From an uncultured Caulobacter sp. (lineage in GTDB: Bacteria > Pseudomonadota > Alphaproteobacteria > Caulobacterales > Caulobacteraceae), in contig CALKHU010000067.1 in the NCBI GenBank assembly GCA_937991555.1, forward strand, positions 1 through 5,220: 5,220 nucleotides of DNA. Reading direction: 5' to 3'. How positions within the stretch are numbered: the stretch's first letter is position 1; each line of letters begins with the position of its first letter. The notes below the pieces were generated by a model. It was not told the DNA's origin. It ran no database searches and was given only the letters and a program-made list of their open reading frames with translations. A program made the translations under genes and the position numbers. Positions 3,622-5,220 of the stretch are shown here, in pieces.

Positions 3622-4371
3622 ATGAAGGTGCTGGTCCCGGTCAAACGGGTGATCGATTACAACGTGAAGGCTCGGGTGAAGCCCGACCAGTCGGGCGTCG
3701 ACCTGGCGAACGTGAAGATGTCCATGAACCCCTTCTGCGAGATCGCGGTCGAAGAGGCCGTCCGTCTCAAGGAGAAGGGCGTCGCCACCGAGGTCGTGAT
3801 CGTCTCGATCGGCCCGGCGCAGGCGCAGGAAACCATCCGCACGGCGCTCGCCATGGGCGGCGACCGCGGCATCCTGATCCAGTCGGACGTGGACGTCGAG
3901 CCGCTGGCGGTGGCCAAGCTGCTGGCGGCCGTCGCCAAGGAAGAGGCCGCCGACGTGGTCCTGATGGGCAAGCAGGCCATCGACGGCGACAACAACGCCG
4001 TCGGCCAGATGCTGTCGACGCTGCTCGACTGGCCGCAGGCGACCTTCGCCAGCAAGGTCGAGATCGGCGGCGGCAAGGCCGTCGTGACCCGAGAGGTCGA
4101 CGGTGGTCTGCAGACCATCGAGGTCGACCTGCCGGCCGTCATCACCGCCGACCTGCGCCTGAATGAGCCGCGCTACGCTTCGCTGCCGAACATCATGAAG
4201 GCGAAGAAGAAGGAAATCGCGACCAAGGCCACCGGCGACTACGGCGTCGACGTCGCGCCGCGCCTGAAGGTCCTCAAGGTCGCCGAGCCGCCGAAGCGTT
4301 CGGCCGGCGTGAAGGTCGAAAACGCCGCCGAACTGGTGGCCAAGCTCAAGTCCGAAGCGGGGGTCCTCTAA
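3622..4371 (+). CDS. etfB: Electron transfer flavoprotein, beta subunit
   Basis: This 249-aa protein, of normal family length, is the AMP-binding beta subunit of the ETF heterodimer. ETF takes electrons from acyl-CoA dehydrogenases and passes them to ETF:quinone oxidoreductase at the membrane. It opens MKVLVPVKRVIDYNVKARVK. The nucleotide-binding signature VVLMGKQAIDGDNNAVGQM spans 112-130. The dehydrogenase recognition loop is at 184-198 (RYASLPNIMKAKKKE), with Leu188 in the place of the human anchoring leucine and Lys193/Lys196 at the positions methylated in human ETF-beta. The ATG at 3622 is chosen because GGAAGAAG lies just upstream and the family starts here; an in-frame ATG at 3505 would add 39 unrelated residues. 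Its TAA overlaps the etfA ATG (TAATG), indicating coupled translation for 1:1 assembly. This belongs to the group I (mitochondrial-type) ETF, not the FixA type, as judged from the signatures. Confidence 0.97.
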   Translation: MKVLVPVKRVIDYNVKARVKPDQSGVDLANVKMSMNPFCEIAVEEAVRLKEKGVATEVVIVSIGPAQAQETIRTALAMGGDRGILIQSDVDVEPLAVAKLLAAVAKEEAADVVLMGKQAIDGDNNAVGQMLSTLLDWPQATFASKVEIGGGKAVVTREVDGGLQTIEVDLPAVITADLRLNEPRYASLPNIMKAKKKEIATKATGDYGVDVAPRLKVLKVAEPPKRSAGVKVENAAELVAKLKSEAGVL

Positions 4372-5220
4372 TGGCCGTCCTGGTCGTCGCCGATAACGAC
4401 AACGCGCACCTGCGCGACACCACCCACAAGACCGTCACCGCCGCCAAGGCGATTTCGGGCGACGTCGACGTCCTGGTCCTGGGCCAGGGCGCGGACGCCG
4501 TGGCCGCCGCGGCCGCCAAGATCGACGGCGTTCGCAAGGTCATCCTGGCCGACGGCGCCGATGTCGGTCACGGCATCGCCGAAGCCATCGCCGACACCAT
4601 CGTCGGCCTGGCCGGCGGCTATGACGCGATCCTCGTGCCCGCCACCTCGGCCGGCAAGAACTTCGCGCCGCGCGTCGCCGCCCGGCTCGACTCCTCGCCG
4701 ATCTCGGACGTGATCGAAGTGGTGTCGGCCGACACCTTCGTGCGCCCGATCTACGCCGGCAACGCGCTGGAGACCGTCCAGACCGGCGACGCGAAGAAGG
4801 TTCTGACGGTCCGCCCGACCAGCTTCAAGCCGGCCGGCGAGGGCGGCTCGGCCGCGGTCGAGAAGACCGCCGCCGCGACCGCCGCCAAGACCCGCTTCCA
4901 GTCGGAAGAGATGGTCAAGTCTGACCGTCCGGAGCTGACCGCGGCGAAGATCGTCGTCTCGGGCGGCCGCGCCATGGGCTCGGCCGAGGAGTTCCAGAAG
5001 GTCATCGAGCCGCTGGCCGACAAGCTGGGCGCCGCCGTCGGCGCCTCGCGCGCCGCCGTGGATGCCGGCTACGTCCCCAACGACTACCAGGCCGGCCAGT
5101 CCGGCAAGGTCGTCGCGCCGGAGCTCTACATCGCCGTCGGCATCTCGGGCGCCATCCAGCACCTGGCCGGCATGAAGGACTCGAAGGTCATCGTCGCCAT
5201 CAACAAGGACGAGGAAGCGC
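4371..5220 (+). CDS. etfA: Electron transfer flavoprotein, alpha subunit (3' end outside window)
   Basis: This is the FAD-carrying subunit of ETF, open at the right edge with 283 complete codons; family members are about 310 aa, so roughly 25-30 residues are missing. The N-terminal domain (about 1-185) starts MAVLVVADNDNAHLRDTTHKT and includes the VPATSAGKNFAPRVAARLD segment (89-107). The C-terminal FAD domain shows SGGRAMGS (197-204), GASRAAVDAGYVPNDYQ (224-240) followed by AGQSGK, and the ETF-alpha signature from Pro250 through LYIAVGISGAIQHLAGM (252-268), then INKD (277-280). All FAD-contact motifs in the visible part are intact. The start shares its A with the etfB stop, so translation probably depends on etfB; a G-rich stretch about 9 nt upstream is a weak ribosome site. 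The cofactor passes electrons between acyl-CoA dehydrogenases, such as the one at the left edge, and the quinone pool. Confidence 0.97.
   Translation, partial: MAVLVVADNDNAHLRDTTHKTVTAAKAISGDVDVLVLGQGADAVAAAAAKIDGVRKVILADGADVGHGIAEAIADTIVGLAGGYDAILVPATSAGKNFAPRVAARLDSSPISDVIEVVSADTFVRPIYAGNALETVQTGDAKKVLTVRPTSFKPAGEGGSAAVEKTAAATAAKTRFQSEEMVKSDRPELTAAKIVVSGGRAMGSAEEFQKVIEPLADKLGAAVGASRAAVDAGYVPNDYQAGQSGKVVAPELYIAVGISGAIQHLAGMKDSKVIVAINKDEEA

Noticed and set aside
4368..5162. Long minus-strand open frame opposite etfA
   Set aside because: Composition is Gly/Asp/Arg/Ala-rich with no family features; it mirrors the GC-biased etfA codons on the other strand.
1..5220. Mobile elements, tRNA genes, CRISPR arrays, toxin-antitoxin or phage genes
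   Set aside because: None of their sequence signatures was seen; base composition and codon use are uniform, with no sign of recent transfer.

Overview
The window is a GC-rich stretch of chromosome with strong G/C preference at third codon positions. It looks like an alphaproteobacterium, most likely of the Caulobacterales type. The support is an EtfB/EtfA pair of alphaproteobacterial character, a short HIG1-domain membrane protein, a PduO-type cobalamin adenosyltransferase, and a -10 element resembling the Caulobacter housekeeping consensus GCTANAWC. No tRNA, rRNA, insertion sequence, CRISPR array or phage gene is visible. The genus is an inference.

Layout. (1) Bases 1-462, + strand: the C-terminal 153 residues of an acyl-CoA dehydrogenase that reads like the (2S)-methylsuccinyl-CoA dehydrogenase (Mcd) branch. 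(2) Bases 508-2035, - strand: a three-gene unit in the order small helical protein (72 aa), TetR regulator (215 aa), second TetR regulator (201 aa). The first two overlap by ATGA. The two TetR proteins resemble each other and are separated by a perfect 10-bp GC hairpin. (3) Bases 2036-2337: a divergent control region dense in palindromes. (4) Bases 2338-3126, + strand: a HIG1 protein and a PduO-type ATP:cob(I)alamin adenosyltransferase, 6 bp apart. (5) Bases 3130-3462, - strand: a single-pass membrane protein of unknown function, lying between pduO and etfB. (6) Bases 3622-5220, + strand: etfB and etfA overlapping at TAATG, with etfA cut by the right edge.

How the genes may work together. The acyl-CoA dehydrogenase passes electrons to ETF (etfBA), which delivers them to the quinone pool through ETF:quinone oxidoreductase (not in the window). 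HIG1 proteins associate with respiratory complexes. PduO makes adenosylcobalamin, the cofactor of methylmalonyl-CoA and ethylmalonyl-CoA mutases. The neighbourhood therefore suggests acyl-CoA oxidation coupled to respiration, possibly the ethylmalonyl-CoA pathway, with TetR regulators that may sense acyl-CoA-type ligands. This functional link is inferred from gene families and proximity.

Nothing here is clearly a new system. The most unusual parts are the helical-protein/TetR/TetR unit with its palindromic control region, and an element (TTTGTCGCA-like) shared between that region, the HIG1 start and the etfB leader.
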